In this document: piece by piece, positions 49,117 to 57,860 of the stretch
Layout of the letters: the number at the start of each line of letters is the position of its first letter
Position numbering within the stretch: the first letter of the stretch is position 1
Assembly (NCBI RefSeq): GCF_004099695.1
Contig: NZ_SCHL01000001.1
Location: 186,001-250,000 of the forward strand
Direction: 5' to 3'
Source: Methanosarcina sp. MSH10X1
GTDB lineage: Archaea; Halobacteriota; Methanosarcinia; Methanosarcinales; Methanosarcinaceae
Length of the DNA stretch: 64,000 nt
Position numbers and translations under genes: made by a program
Notes under the pieces: generated by a model
Databases searched by the model: none
Seen by the model: the letters and a program-made list of their open reading frames with translations, nothing else
What the model was told of the DNA's origin: nothing

Positions 49117-52100
49117 TTAAGCCCTCTGAACTCGTTTTACAGCTTTCTTTATTGTTTTTCTTATCGGTTTTGCTGTTGATTTTCCAAACATGGTTTCAAG
49201 GTTTCCGAAAGCGTTTTGAATCTTTCTCTGGTATTTTGCAGCTCCTTTCGGATCTTTTCCCTTTGTTATCTGTTTCTGTGGCTTCCTACCTGGAGGTACA
49301 ACATGTTTCTGTACCACAACAGGGTCAACCTTAAAGCTCTGAGGTGTAGAAGTAATTCCGGTGATTACAGTAACTTCTTTTATAATGTTTTTAATCACAG
49401 GATCTACTTTTTCAGGTGTTATAGTTGCAGACTTTACAACTGTTACTGGAACCTCTGGTAGACTCTGACCGCTTCTAACCTTTTCATGTATGATTGTGTA
49501 AGGCTTTACACTTGGTACTTTAGTATCATGTGTTCTAGTTATCTCCTTTATTCTTGGTTTTGTAGGTACATCAGGAAGTGTTTTTAATGTAGTACCTATA
49601 CTGTTTATTACCTGCTCAACTTGTTTAATACTCCTGAACCCTGCAATAGTTGAGGGTACTACAGGTAAACTCTTAACACGCTCTTTGTTATCAGTGATTT
49701 CGATTGGCAGATACAAGCTTCTGAAAACTTTTACAGATCTAGCCTTCTCTGAAACAGCTTTTGTTTTTGATCTTTGTTTGGTTTTTATAATTTTTGAACG
49801 AGTTTTCAGTTTCTCCTGCAATAACTTTTGCTTGAACCTAACCACTTCAACAGGTTTCTCAACTGTCTCAGTGCGCATAATGAGTTTAAGTGTACCTGAT
49901 TTTGTACTAACAGATACATTGCTGGGTGCTTTTTTATCTGGCTTAGATTGTGTCGATTTTAAGTATTTTTGTTCAATGGACTGTAGGTAATCTTCTTCTA
50001 AGTCTTTCACTAATTGCTTTCCTTCATTTCTTTGTTTTCTGCGTGATTTTGCAGCGAATGTTTCAAACTGAGCGTCTCTGAAATGTGGAGTTTTACCGGA
50101 TTTTTCATTTATAAGCTTACGGCGAGTACGAACACCTTTTAACTGTTTTGTCTGTGTTTTGCCTAGAGGCATGACTCTAAAGCCTATACCCTCGTCAATT
50201 TCTTCAGGTTTGATAGTAGGTTTAGTTGTAGGTTTTATCCTTTTAGTAGATTTTTTATTGTTTAACTTCATCCTACCTACATCTGATAGTGTAGCTTTAG
50301 AGCGTGGGTTTAATGCAGTTCTGCGAGCAGAAACAATATCTGTAATATCCTTTGATGACCTTTCAAAGTCTTTTATTTTCTGAGCTTCTTTCAACAACTG
50401 TTTAAGTTCTTCTCTTCTCTGTTGTCTAGTTGCCTCTTTCCCTTTAGGTGAGTTTTCAAAGGCTTGTCTGTGGGCTTTAATGTCTGTTATATCTGAAGGT
50501 GCTTTAACACTGTTTTTATCTTGCAAAGCTTTTTTCTTTGAGGTATAAGCTTTTTTAAATCGGCTGTATGAAGCACGTTTTTGACCTAATGACTTATCAG
50601 ACACTTTCTTTATTCTTAGTAGTTTAGAAGCCTTTTCGGTAGAAATACCGTGACGCCCTCTAAAAGCTGCTGCTTTGGTAGTATAATAAGCCTCTGTTCT
50701 TACTTTCCCTTCAACTCTCGCTTTCTCTAAACCCTCTTCAATCTTTTCGGCTTCCCTACGCAGTTTAAGCTTTTTACGCAGTTCGGTTGAACTTACTTTA
50801 CTATTACGCGAAGGCTCAAACTTTTCAGGAGATTTCGCTCTGTATTTAGGGGTCATAAACTCTTCAATAGAGTTTTTACCTTGTTTTGCGGTGGCTTTTG
50901 TTACTTTTGCTATATCAGAGACAGTTGGTTTTAAATCACCTGTAATATCTCTTGAGAAGTCATAACGTGTTGATGAAGCCTTGAAAACTTTTCTGGTTTT
51001 TGGGAATGAAAAACCAACTATATCTTCTGTAACAGGTGCTTTGCTGTGAGGTGGTGTGTATTTCAGTGTGCCAATGTAACCCTTATCAGGTTTTACGCCA
51101 CTCATATACTCATTAGCAAAGATATTCATCTCACGAAGATCTGCAAGATCTTTGTTCATAGACTGAGTGTTAGCAATATCTTTTATCTCAGATCTTGATA
51201 AAGGTTTAAGGTTTTTCACAGTGCTTGCGTTCTTTTCTTTATTCTCAATCGCTCTGATCTGCTGCTTTATCTCCCTTATCTTAGGCTTATCACTGACTTT
51301 CCCTTTAGCTTCAAGCTTTGAAACCTGCCTTTTCAAAGAAACTACTTTATCTGTGACTGTTCTAGGTCTTGCTTTAGGTGCATTTCTAGCAACATTAGTT
51401 ATGTCGAATTCAGAAGGTAAAGCATTTTCAAGCCCAGAGGGTTTATTTATTTTCACAGTTGAGGGAGTTGCTCTCATGGCTTTGACTTTGCTTATAGTGC
51501 CTTCCATTGCTTTTGAACCTGCCTTAAACCCTGGCGCAGCTATAGCGAAGTCTTTTAATGTTCTGAATCCCCCTGCTATCATTTGAACTTGTGCGGTTTC
51601 TTTTTCAATACCAGAGAGTGCGTTATAATCCTCACTGTTAAAGTACTGTATAGCAGAGGCTCCACCTATTGCCACAGGTGCGCCTATTAGAGCTACATCA
51701 ACCCCATGTTTACCGACTACCTTACCTGCAACTTTAGTGAGTCTAGGGTTTACGATTGCTTTTAATCCTGCTGCACCTGCACCAAAGGCAGCACCACCAG
51801 CCATTATAACCCCTGTTTCTGCTGCGTACTTAAGGGGGTCATTACGAACATACTTATACTCGTCTTCTGTGAATTTTAAAAGTCCTGCAGTTACTGCATT
51901 ATCTTTTACTGCTTTCTGGTGCTTCCTCTGAACATCTTTTAATGTGTATTCTCTGGTTTTCTTTCCTGGCTGAGTTACTTTAACACTAACATTTGAAAGA
52001 TATTTATCCCTTGTTTTGGCTATTGTGTCAAGATCTGGAAGTATAGAACTAACTGCTTTAGATGCTTGAGTTCTAGCGTGGTTGCTACCTGCTTTTATAT

Positions 52101-54129
52101 TCTCCCATGTGGATCTGTTTGCACGTACAGCAACGTTTTCAACTCCTCTAAGGTACTCTTCTGAGCCGTTAGGGTTAACTTTTAATGCTTCAGCTCTAGC
52201 TCTTGCCCTTATTGCGTCCTCATTCGTTCTAGCAACATCCTGAGCTATTTGATTTACAGTTTTAAAGTCCTGCACATCTTTAAAGGATGCTTGTTCAGCA
52301 TTGATAACTGGCTGACCTTCTGCATTAAACCCTACTATGCCTGAAACACCAAAGCCTGTTAAAGCAGCTTTTCCATTTGCTTTAGCTAATTGAGAGGCTT
52401 TGAAGTACTCTTTTGCTGTACCTGAAGCTGCAAGAATCTTTATGTCTGTAACTTCGCCTTTTTTGTTTTTTATAATCTCTCTTGTCTGAACTGTAACTTT
52501 GTCCTCTCCTGTGCCTGCAGTCCCGCTTTTCATTTGCACAGGATCAATGACTTTTCTATTAAGTGCTTCAACAGGTTTATAGGCATTTCTGATTGCTTCA
52601 GCATCTTTCAAAGCTTTTGCAGCATCAATACGAGCTTGTTTTAAGTCTGCTTTTGAAGCATAAATCTTAACTGAACCTGTACTAGTTCCAGCATCTTTAT
52701 TATATACAACTCTCTGAATTTCCTTCCCGTACTTATCATAAAGTTTATCAGGGTTTGCTCTAGCTATTGATACTGCTTTCATTTGCTGAATTTTCTTATT
52801 TCCAGAGCCTACAGGAGCTTTATTATAATTTCCTCCTGTCCTATACCATTCCTTAGAGTACTCTGCAGAAGGTGAAGCACCACAAGTAAGCGTAGTTTTA
52901 GGAGATTGCTTTAAATATGCTCTCTGCTTGTTTACTTGTTCAAGGTGTGCTTTATCTGATGCAGTCACAGGAGTCCATTCATATAAACCGTTTGAATTTA
53001 TCCACCAATTACTCTTACTGTTAGCAACCTCTTCAGGTACAAGCGTGAAATTCTCAGAGCTTTTCCTGCTTGCCTGTGCTTTCTGCATCTGTTGAAGCTG
53101 TGTTTGTGTAATTGTCTGCTCTCTTCCCAAATCATCATGCACAATATAAGAAGCTACTAAAGAAGGATTCTGCCCCCCGGGACCTATAACAGATCTATTA
53201 ATATTGGCTTTTTGCAACTCTGGTTTGCTGGCGGTTGTAACACTTTTACCCTCAAGAGCTTTGTTTACTTTTGTGAGATAACCATCTACAAAAGATTGGG
53301 CATTCGCCTGATTTACGCCTGTTAATGACGGTTTGGGAACTTCCACGCCGTAGCCTTTAGCCTGAACATAGATAGAATCAACTGCACCTGAGACAGATTT
53401 TTGAAGAAGTGCATTGTTTACGCTAGAGGCATACTGATCTATTAAAGTCTGAGCGTTTGCAGAGTTTACAGATACAGTAGGTACAGCTACAGAAACTCCC
53501 TGTGCTCTAGCTTGTGCAGATATTGAATTTATAGCATCATTATAATTTTTTACTGCAATCTGATTATTAGCATTTTTTAAGTAACCATCAATAAAATACT
53601 GTGCTCTTGCTTCTGTAAGACCTGCATATGCATTAGGTGATAGACCGGATAGTGTGACCCCCTGCTGTGCTGCCTGTGCTCTGATGTCATTTACTGCATC
53701 AGTAAGACCTTTCTGTAAAGCAAGCTGGCTAACTTTGTGTGTGTAATTGTCAAGAATTACTTTTGCTGTTGCTTCATCTTTTACAGTTTTGCCGTACACT
53801 GTAGGACGTGGAACACTAAGACCACTAGCAGAAGCACTTTTATAGACTGTATTAAGTTGTACGTCTACGTCAAAATATGAAAGATTCTGGTTAACATTCT
53901 TTGCATATTCCTGTAGCTTTGCCTGTGCCTCTGCCTGTGAAACATTATTACTCAGTTCAGGAGGTGCTATGTTAAGCCCTTCCTGTTGTGCAGCAGTCTG
54001 TAGTTCACTAAATGCCTGCTTGTATGCTCCCCTAACTCTTCCCTGCTGCATTAAGTACGCATTCCACTGTTGAGGATTCATAGAACCCTGTCTAGCACCT
54101 TTAGCAAACTCCCCATATCCCGTTGCCAT
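49117..54129 (-). CDS. Giant repeat-containing protein, 1670 aa
   Basis: The largest gene of the element. Residues 1-300 hold about five repeats of roughly 58 residues, each with A..I..QA...GV.V..P and a later AQ..ID.Y...VN. Residues about 750-850 contain glycine/alanine-rich hydrophobic helices (GVIMAGGAAFGAGAAG, ALIGAPVAIGGASAI) that may insert into membrane. The last 700 residues are very basic and proline-rich with coiled-coil-like runs. A virion scaffold, tape-measure-like or DNA-delivery protein fits; no enzyme motif is visible. Confidence 0.7.
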   Translation of the reverse strand: MATGYGEFAKGARQGSMNPQQWNAYLMQQGRVRGAYKQAFSELQTAAQQEGLNIAPPELSNNVSQAEAQAKLQEYAKNVNQNLSYFDVDVQLNTVYKSASASGLSVPRPTVYGKTVKDEATAKVILDNYTHKVSQLALQKGLTDAVNDIRAQAAQQGVTLSGLSPNAYAGLTEARAQYFIDGYLKNANNQIAVKNYNDAINSISAQARAQGVSVAVPTVSVNSANAQTLIDQYASSVNNALLQKSVSGAVDSIYVQAKGYGVEVPKPSLTGVNQANAQSFVDGYLTKVNKALEGKSVTTASKPELQKANINRSVIGPGGQNPSLVASYIVHDDLGREQTITQTQLQQMQKAQASRKSSENFTLVPEEVANSKSNWWINSNGLYEWTPVTASDKAHLEQVNKQRAYLKQSPKTTLTCGASPSAEYSKEWYRTGGNYNKAPVGSGNKKIQQMKAVSIARANPDKLYDKYGKEIQRVVYNKDAGTSTGSVKIYASKADLKQARIDAAKALKDAEAIRNAYKPVEALNRKVIDPVQMKSGTAGTGEDKVTVQTREIIKNKKGEVTDIKILAASGTAKEYFKASQLAKANGKAALTGFGVSGIVGFNAEGQPVINAEQASFKDVQDFKTVNQIAQDVARTNEDAIRARARAEALKVNPNGSEEYLRGVENVAVRANRSTWENIKAGSNHARTQASKAVSSILPDLDTIAKTRDKYLSNVSVKVTQPGKKTREYTLKDVQRKHQKAVKDNAVTAGLLKFTEDEYKYVRNDPLKYAAETGVIMAGGAAFGAGAAGLKAIVNPRLTKVAGKVVGKHGVDVALIGAPVAIGGASAIQYFNSEDYNALSGIEKETAQVQMIAGGFRTLKDFAIAAPGFKAGSKAMEGTISKVKAMRATPSTVKINKPSGLENALPSEFDITNVARNAPKARPRTVTDKVVSLKRQVSKLEAKGKVSDKPKIREIKQQIRAIENKEKNASTVKNLKPLSRSEIKDIANTQSMNKDLADLREMNIFANEYMSGVKPDKGYIGTLKYTPPHSKAPVTEDIVGFSFPKTRKVFKASSTRYDFSRDITGDLKPTVSDIAKVTKATAKQGKNSIEEFMTPKYRAKSPEKFEPSRNSKVSSTELRKKLKLRREAEKIEEGLEKARVEGKVRTEAYYTTKAAAFRGRHGISTEKASKLLRIKKVSDKSLGQKRASYSRFKKAYTSKKKALQDKNSVKAPSDITDIKAHRQAFENSPKGKEATRQQRREELKQLLKEAQKIKDFERSSKDITDIVSARRTALNPRSKATLSDVGRMKLNNKKSTKRIKPTTKPTIKPEEIDEGIGFRVMPLGKTQTKQLKGVRTRRKLINEKSGKTPHFRDAQFETFAAKSRRKQRNEGKQLVKDLEEDYLQSIEQKYLKSTQSKPDKKAPSNVSVSTKSGTLKLIMRTETVEKPVEVVRFKQKLLQEKLKTRSKIIKTKQRSKTKAVSEKARSVKVFRSLYLPIEITDNKERVKSLPVVPSTIAGFRSIKQVEQVINSIGTTLKTLPDVPTKPRIKEITRTHDTKVPSVKPYTIIHEKVRSGQSLPEVPVTVVKSATITPEKVDPVIKNIIKEVTVITGITSTPQSFKVDPVVVQKHVVPPGRKPQKQITKGKDPKGAAKYQRKIQNAFGNLETMFGKSTAKPIRKTIKKAVKRVQRA

Positions 54130-54140
54130 TTTTTCACTCC

Positions 54141-54260
54141 CTAACGTTTTTTAGACTTCTTTATTTTTCCTTGAATAGAAACTTTCACAAATTGAGGTTT
54201 TGGCACTTCAATTTGTATAATTTTCATAGGTTTGAGCTTAATTTTTTGAATTTTAAGCAT
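54141..54260 (-). CDS. Small basic peptide, 39 aa
   Basis: A short frame encoding MLKIQKIKLKPMKIIQIEVP and ending in GKIKKSKKR, with 13 Lys/Arg. GGTGATACTG precedes the ATG. It sits tightly between two element genes; a DNA- or protein-binding virion peptide is possible. Moderate confidence because of size. Confidence 0.5.
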   Translation of the reverse strand: MLKIQKIKLKPMKIIQIEVPKPQFVKVSIQGKIKKSKKR

Positions 54261-54293
54261 CAGTATCACCTTTGAGGGGTCTTAATGACCCCT

Positions 54294-54569
54294 TTAAGCC
54301 CTTGTTACAGAAACTTTGGCTCCTGGTGCTCTGCTTTGGAGCACTTGCTTTACTGCTGCCACAGGTGCAGAGAAAGCCTGAACATAGGAAAGCCTTCCCT
54401 TAAAAGCAACTCCCCTGCTGCTTTTTGTACATGCAGAAAAAACGATTTTCGGAGACTTAGCTTTAACACGTTTTTTCATCTGACTTGCTTCTTCCATAGT
54501 CCTGAAATGACCGAAAGGAAGTTCAATTACAATTTTATATTTCTGTTTTGTAGCTTTTTTCACTGCCAT
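54294..54569 (-). CDS. Basic hypothetical protein, 91 aa
   Basis: A lysine/arginine-rich protein (MAVKKATKQKYKIVIELPFG at the start, SRAPGAKVSVTRA at the end) with a possible small beta-alpha fold. No known family. The upstream ATG at 54608 lies in AT-rich promoter-like sequence, so 54569 is preferred. Probably co-expressed with the giant protein. Confidence 0.62.
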   Translation of the reverse strand: MAVKKATKQKYKIVIELPFGHFRTMEEASQMKKRVKAKSPKIVFSACTKSSRGVAFKGRLSYVQAFSAPVAAVKQVLQSRAPGAKVSVTRA

Positions 54570-54762
54570 ACTGGTCGACCTGTTTATTTTTATATGAAAT
54601 ACATACATATAATATATTCTTATATAAATATATATTCCATGTTATATATCTGTCTTCAAGGTATATAAGGGTATCTTTCACTATTGGTAGAAACTGTTAA
54701 AAGAGAAAAATTAAGAAAAATAAGGTAAAAAGAGAGAAAAAATTTTAAGTTGAGGCAGTCTT

Positions 54763-55014
54763 TTAATCCAATGGCTGTTGACGGTATGCATAAGATACTA
54801 TAACCCAAGAAAGAGGCATTCCTATAAAAGGTACTGTGTACCAGATTATTTTACCTATCAAACCTGATAATTCCATATCAGCTAAATATAAGACAGATAG
54901 CCCAAGCCAACCAAAAGTACCAAACCAAACAAAAATATTTAAAGGGCTTACCATTTCAGGAAAGCTTGAGTCTTCTTCATACTGTTCTGTATTATCTGTT
55001 ACATTATACTCCAT
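54763..55014 (-). CDS. Two-helix membrane protein, 83 aa
   Basis: An acidic N terminus of about 25 residues followed by two membrane helices (FVWFGTFGWLGLSVLYLA; IIWYTVPFIGMPLSWVIV). No family recognised. As a second small two-helix protein in the element it may also be a virion membrane protein or a holin-like factor. Confidence 0.62.
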   Translation of the reverse strand: MEYNVTDNTEQYEEDSSFPEMVSPLNIFVWFGTFGWLGLSVLYLADMELSGLIGKIIWYTVPFIGMPLSWVIVSYAYRQQPLD

Positions 55015-55033
55015 ACCTTAACCCCCATCACTA

Positions 55034-55621
55034 TTATAACATTTTACTTAACTGTTCTTTCTCTTTCTTCATCCTAAACATTTTTCTAACTTCATTTTCA
55101 CAAATACCCGTAGTGAGTGCTATCTCAGGCACAGAAGCACCTTTTTTATACATTTCCTGAAACTTTCTAACTTTGTGAACTGTCAAATCTGAAATGCCTT
55201 TAACATGTGAAATTTTCTCACGATTTAAAGCCATTTGCAACACTTCAAAAATACTTTTTTGTTTTGGTGTTGCAACCTTCATGCCATACTCCGTTTGAAG
55301 CCGCGTGATAGCGTCTTTACCTGTTTTTGTACTGTGATTCTTTGATGCCTTCAAATCCCTGTGGAAGTGCTGTTTTATCTTGCGAAAATCACAACATAAT
55401 GTTGCGTTGTAACCCGTTTCCATCGAAATTTGCGAACCTGATTTTCCCGAAGCCACTCCGCGAGAGATTGCGCTGAAAACTTCACGCTGCCAGGAATCTA
55501 GGTTCAACTCTTCTGCAGGTTTACCCGCCAAGTGCTGCTTATAGGCAGCTATAACTGCTTGGGTATCCTCAGTTCCTATTTTAAAAGGAATTACCTTTGG
55601 TTCCATTTTTCCCAACTCCAT
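55034..55621 (-). CDS. Helix-turn-helix DNA-binding protein, 195 aa
   Basis: Contains two regions with HTH character: ISRGVASGKSGSQISMETGYNATL (about 55-78) and YKKGASVPEIALTTGICENEVRKMFR (about 157-182). The centre is basic. Starts at ATG 55621 or, more plausibly, 55606 (MEPKVIPF). It is a candidate for the regulator acting at the shared operators; that link is inference. Confidence 0.68.
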   Translation of the reverse strand: MELGKMEPKVIPFKIGTEDTQAVIAAYKQHLAGKPAEELNLDSWQREVFSAISRGVASGKSGSQISMETGYNATLCCDFRKIKQHFHRDLKASKNHSTKTGKDAITRLQTEYGMKVATPKQKSIFEVLQMALNREKISHVKGISDLTVHKVRKFQEMYKKGASVPEIALTTGICENEVRKMFRMKKEKEQLSKML

Positions 55622-55636
55622 TGAAAATAATAAAAA

Positions 55637-55861
55637 TTAGATTAATTTAAATGCTGCTAATTCTTCTTCTGTGAATTCTGAATCATCTTCATCTTCTAAA
55701 GCAAATAGAAGATCTGCTTCTGCGAGTTCTTCGGGTGTCAGCTCGTAATCGTCTTCATCAACTTCTTTTGCAAGCATTTCGTCAATTTCAGCTAATTCTT
55801 CTTTGCTGAAAATGTAATCCTCTTCCTCATCATCTAAGCTGATTTCGTTTTTAAATTCCAT
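55637..55861 (-). CDS. Highly acidic repeat protein, 74 aa
   Basis: About 45 percent Asp plus Glu, built of three repeats with the pattern (F/L)(S/T)xEELAExD, separated by acidic linkers. Small acidic virus proteins often mimic DNA and block host DNA-binding enzymes; here that is only a suggestion. A GGGGGAG site precedes the ATG. Confidence 0.68.
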   Translation of the reverse strand: MEFKNEISLDDEEEDYIFSKEELAEIDEMLAKEVDEDDYELTPEELAEADLLFALEDEDDSEFTEEELAAFKLI

Positions 55862-55897
55862 GCTTTCACTCCCCCAAGCGTATTAAACGGAATAATT

Positions 55898-55999
55898 TTA
55901 ATGTGACATCTTTACAGCATTTACAACAGCTATACCTGCAACCATTACGACAAACAGTATGCCATTTACAAGGTTATCATTTTCACCAATGTCTCGCAT
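55898..55999 (-). CDS. Single-helix membrane peptide, 33 aa
   Basis: MRDIGENDNLVNGILFVVMV with one membrane segment, ending in KMSH. A GGGGGTTTGT ribosome site precedes the start. It lies in the gap between two element genes; too short for certainty. Confidence 0.5.
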   Translation of the reverse strand: MRDIGENDNLVNGILFVVMVAGIAVVNAVKMSH

Positions 56000-56026
56000 A
56001 CAAACAAACCCCCAAGCATACGAAAA

Positions 56027-56317
56027 TTAACAATCCCTGCCATTTTTGGCAACTATGTTAAGGCTCATTAAATATGAGTGAGTTTCAGCCAGTATTCTTA
56101 TCTGAGAATTAATTTTTTCCATCTCAGCAATTTTTATTTTAAGCTTTTCTGGATCAGAGGTTACAGTTTCATTAATATCTGCAAGGTCAAGTACAAGTAA
56201 TGAGATTACATTCTCATTTCTTTTAAGCTGATCCTCAATAGGATTAAACTCTGTTACATGCTGCTGTGTGTTCTTCAGTGCCGTTTTTACATTTCCTGTG
56301 ATAAGTTCAGTTGTCAT
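56027..56317 (-). CDS. Coiled-coil hypothetical protein, 96 aa
   Basis: A helical protein with heptad-like leucine spacing (VISLLVLDLADINETV; KIKIAEMEKINSQIRIL), probably an oligomer. No family. Part of the leftward run of small element genes. Confidence 0.62.
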   Translation of the reverse strand: MTTELITGNVKTALKNTQQHVTEFNPIEDQLKRNENVISLLVLDLADINETVTSDPEKLKIKIAEMEKINSQIRILAETHSYLMSLNIVAKNGRDC

Positions 56318-56390
56318 GTTTTTCTACTCCCCTTTCTGTTTTTAACTGATTCTTACCCCACTGTTTTTTAGTTCCCCACAAATGAAATAT

Positions 56391-56726
56391 TTACCAATCA
56401 ATCAATACTTTACCCATTTTACTGTCTATACACCTTTGTTTTAACAATTCTTTACGATTATTGAACGGACCAGGATTATCTTCTAAACCTTGGTGGTGCT
56501 CCTGACCATAGTACATCACATTAAGGAGGCTTACACTTGTATTATTGTGATAACCTATTATGTCCTCAAGTAGAATTCTAGCTACATGATGAGCGCAACC
56601 AGGGCAAAAATCACCTAGAGGAACGTAATTAATCCATTTACCAGTGAGTTCTTTGTCACAGACACAACACTTTGAGGTAACTGGCTTACCGTCTTTTGAT
56701 TCATAATCCTCTGCATTTACTAGCAT
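56391..56726 (-). CDS. Zinc-finger hypothetical protein, 111 aa
   Basis: Two cysteine pairs, CCVCDKELTG near residue 20 and CPGCAHH near 41, suggest a treble-clef or ribbon zinc site in the first half. The remainder is unrecognised. It follows the 57-aa gene by 10 bases on the same strand. Confidence 0.65.
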   Translation of the reverse strand: MLVNAEDYESKDGKPVTSKCCVCDKELTGKWINYVPLGDFCPGCAHHVARILLEDIIGYHNNTSVSLLNVMYYGQEHHQGLEDNPGPFNNRKELLKQRCIDSKMGKVLIDW

Positions 56727-56736
56727 TTTTCACACC

Positions 56737-56910
56737 TTATCCTTGCTCAATCTTTTTTACATAAACTCTAATTTCATACTGTTCTTTGTCGTTTTTAGGA
56801 ATGTAATCCCTTCCAACGTAGCAGTTACCTGTACCGCCTATTGTCCGGTCAGGTATCTCTATCCACTTATCAGCATCAAGGCAATGAAATCTATTTGGAG
56901 GTTCTGACAT
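56737..56910 (-). CDS. Small hypothetical protein, 57 aa
   Basis: Starts MSEPPNRFHCLDADKWIEIP after a GGAGATAG ribosome site; beta-rich, one Cys pair. Not recognised. It is the first gene of an operon with its own promoter-operator module. Confidence 0.62.
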   Translation of the reverse strand: MSEPPNRFHCLDADKWIEIPDRTIGGTGNCYVGRDYIPKNDKEQYEIRVYVKKIEQG

Positions 56911-56920
56911 TTTTCTATCT

Positions 56921-56953
56921 CCATACAGTATATATGTTTTCAAAGTATTTAAA
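56921..56953 (-). promoter_or_regulatory. Element promoter-operator module before the 57-aa gene
   Basis: Read leftward: TTTAAATA (56953-56946), nine bases, then CATATATACTGTATGG (56936-56921). It aligns with the modules at 43003 and 44275 with identical spacing. Confidence 0.6.
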
Positions 56954-57341
56954 GCTTTGTATCAGAGTATATAAAAGGTTGAAACACTTAGTAAAATAAG
57001 CATGTTTTGAGGAATTTTAAAAGCACAAAGAAAGAGAGTAAGTTAAGGCAGAATTAAAGAAATGCAATACGTTGACACTCCGCGGGTACTCACAGAGAAA
57101 GAGAAAATATAAAGTAAGATGAGAATTCTTTGCTTTGTCCAGTGTAAATATAGAACGATGCCCTAACCCATACACGTACACACGCACGTACACACCTGTG
57201 ATTAACTTCTTTTCTAACTCAGAAAGGACTTCAGCAGGTGCAGTTGCTTTAATTTCTTTTATTTTAAATATTGTATCAGAACCAACACCAGAAACTTTAG
57301 CAAGTTCTTCACGAGTATTAACTTTTTTAATCTCTGACTTC

Positions 57342-57371
57342 AGAGGGTTTGTTGAAATCAACAAACCCTCT
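57342..57371. repeat. Perfect 14-bp-arm palindrome inside HTH gene
   Basis: AGAGGGTTTGTTGA and TCAACAAACCCTCT separated by two bases. It occupies the same relative place in its repeat unit as the palindrome at 57649-57676. Confidence 0.85.
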
Positions 57372-57648
57372 TGAGTCTTTGAGTGATTCTCACCAAATAA
57401 TTTACCTGACAGTCTCAAATTCTCTTCAGCCTTCCTCTTATAGAACCCTTCAAGCTGAAGCCCTAGCCCTCCCCTTACATATACGCACGTATAATACACA
57501 CCTGTGATTAACTTCTTTTCTAACTCAGAAAGGACTTCAGCAGGTGCGGAGGCTTTGATTTCTTTTATTTTGTCAATGTTACCGTGAGAGATACCAGATA
57601 CTTTAGATATTTCTTCACGAGTATCTACTTTTTTAATTTCCGGTTTTG

Positions 57649-57684
57649 AAAGGTTCGCCAAATTTGGCAAACCTTTTTCAGATT
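57649..57684. repeat. Palindrome identical to spacer 3 of the repeat array
   Basis: Arms AAAGGTTCGCC and GGCAAACCTTT around AAATTT, one mismatch, plus eight flanking bases. Its reverse complement equals 62444-62479 over all 36 bases. Confidence 0.9.
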
Positions 57685-57860
57685 CTTTAAGTCTGCCTCC
57701 AAACTTCAAATTCTCCTCAGCCTTCCTCTTATAGAACCCTTCAAGCTGAAGCCCTAGCCATCCCCTTACATATACGCACGTACACGCGCATATAATGCGT
57801 ACACGTAGACTGATTGTAGGATACTTAGGTTATATACACCAGATATATCATACCAATCTT

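Larger units (their letters stand above)
57017..57709 (-). pseudogene. Degenerate, internally duplicated HTH protein gene
   Basis: Encodes two copies of a helix-turn-helix unit of ParB-like plasmid proteins: TREEISKVSGISHGNIDKIK and TREELAKVSGVGSDTIFKIK, each followed by PAEVLSELEKKLITGVY. Between them lies GFYKRKAEENLRLSGKLFG, and a third partial copy of that segment extends upstream to about 57800 without a normal start. The protein starts only at TTG. Long inverted repeats interrupt both copies at the same place. It looks like a decaying tandem duplication; a working short protein is not excluded. Confidence 0.6.

Noticed and set aside
49685..51931. Several rightward frames inside the giant gene
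   Set aside because: They are antisense shadows of the 1670-residue frame, with hydrophobic biased composition and no start signals.
54285..54668. A rightward 127-residue cysteine-rich protein
   Set aside because: It lies opposite the basic 91-aa gene and continues into AT-rich promoter sequence; the leftward frame has the better start and context.
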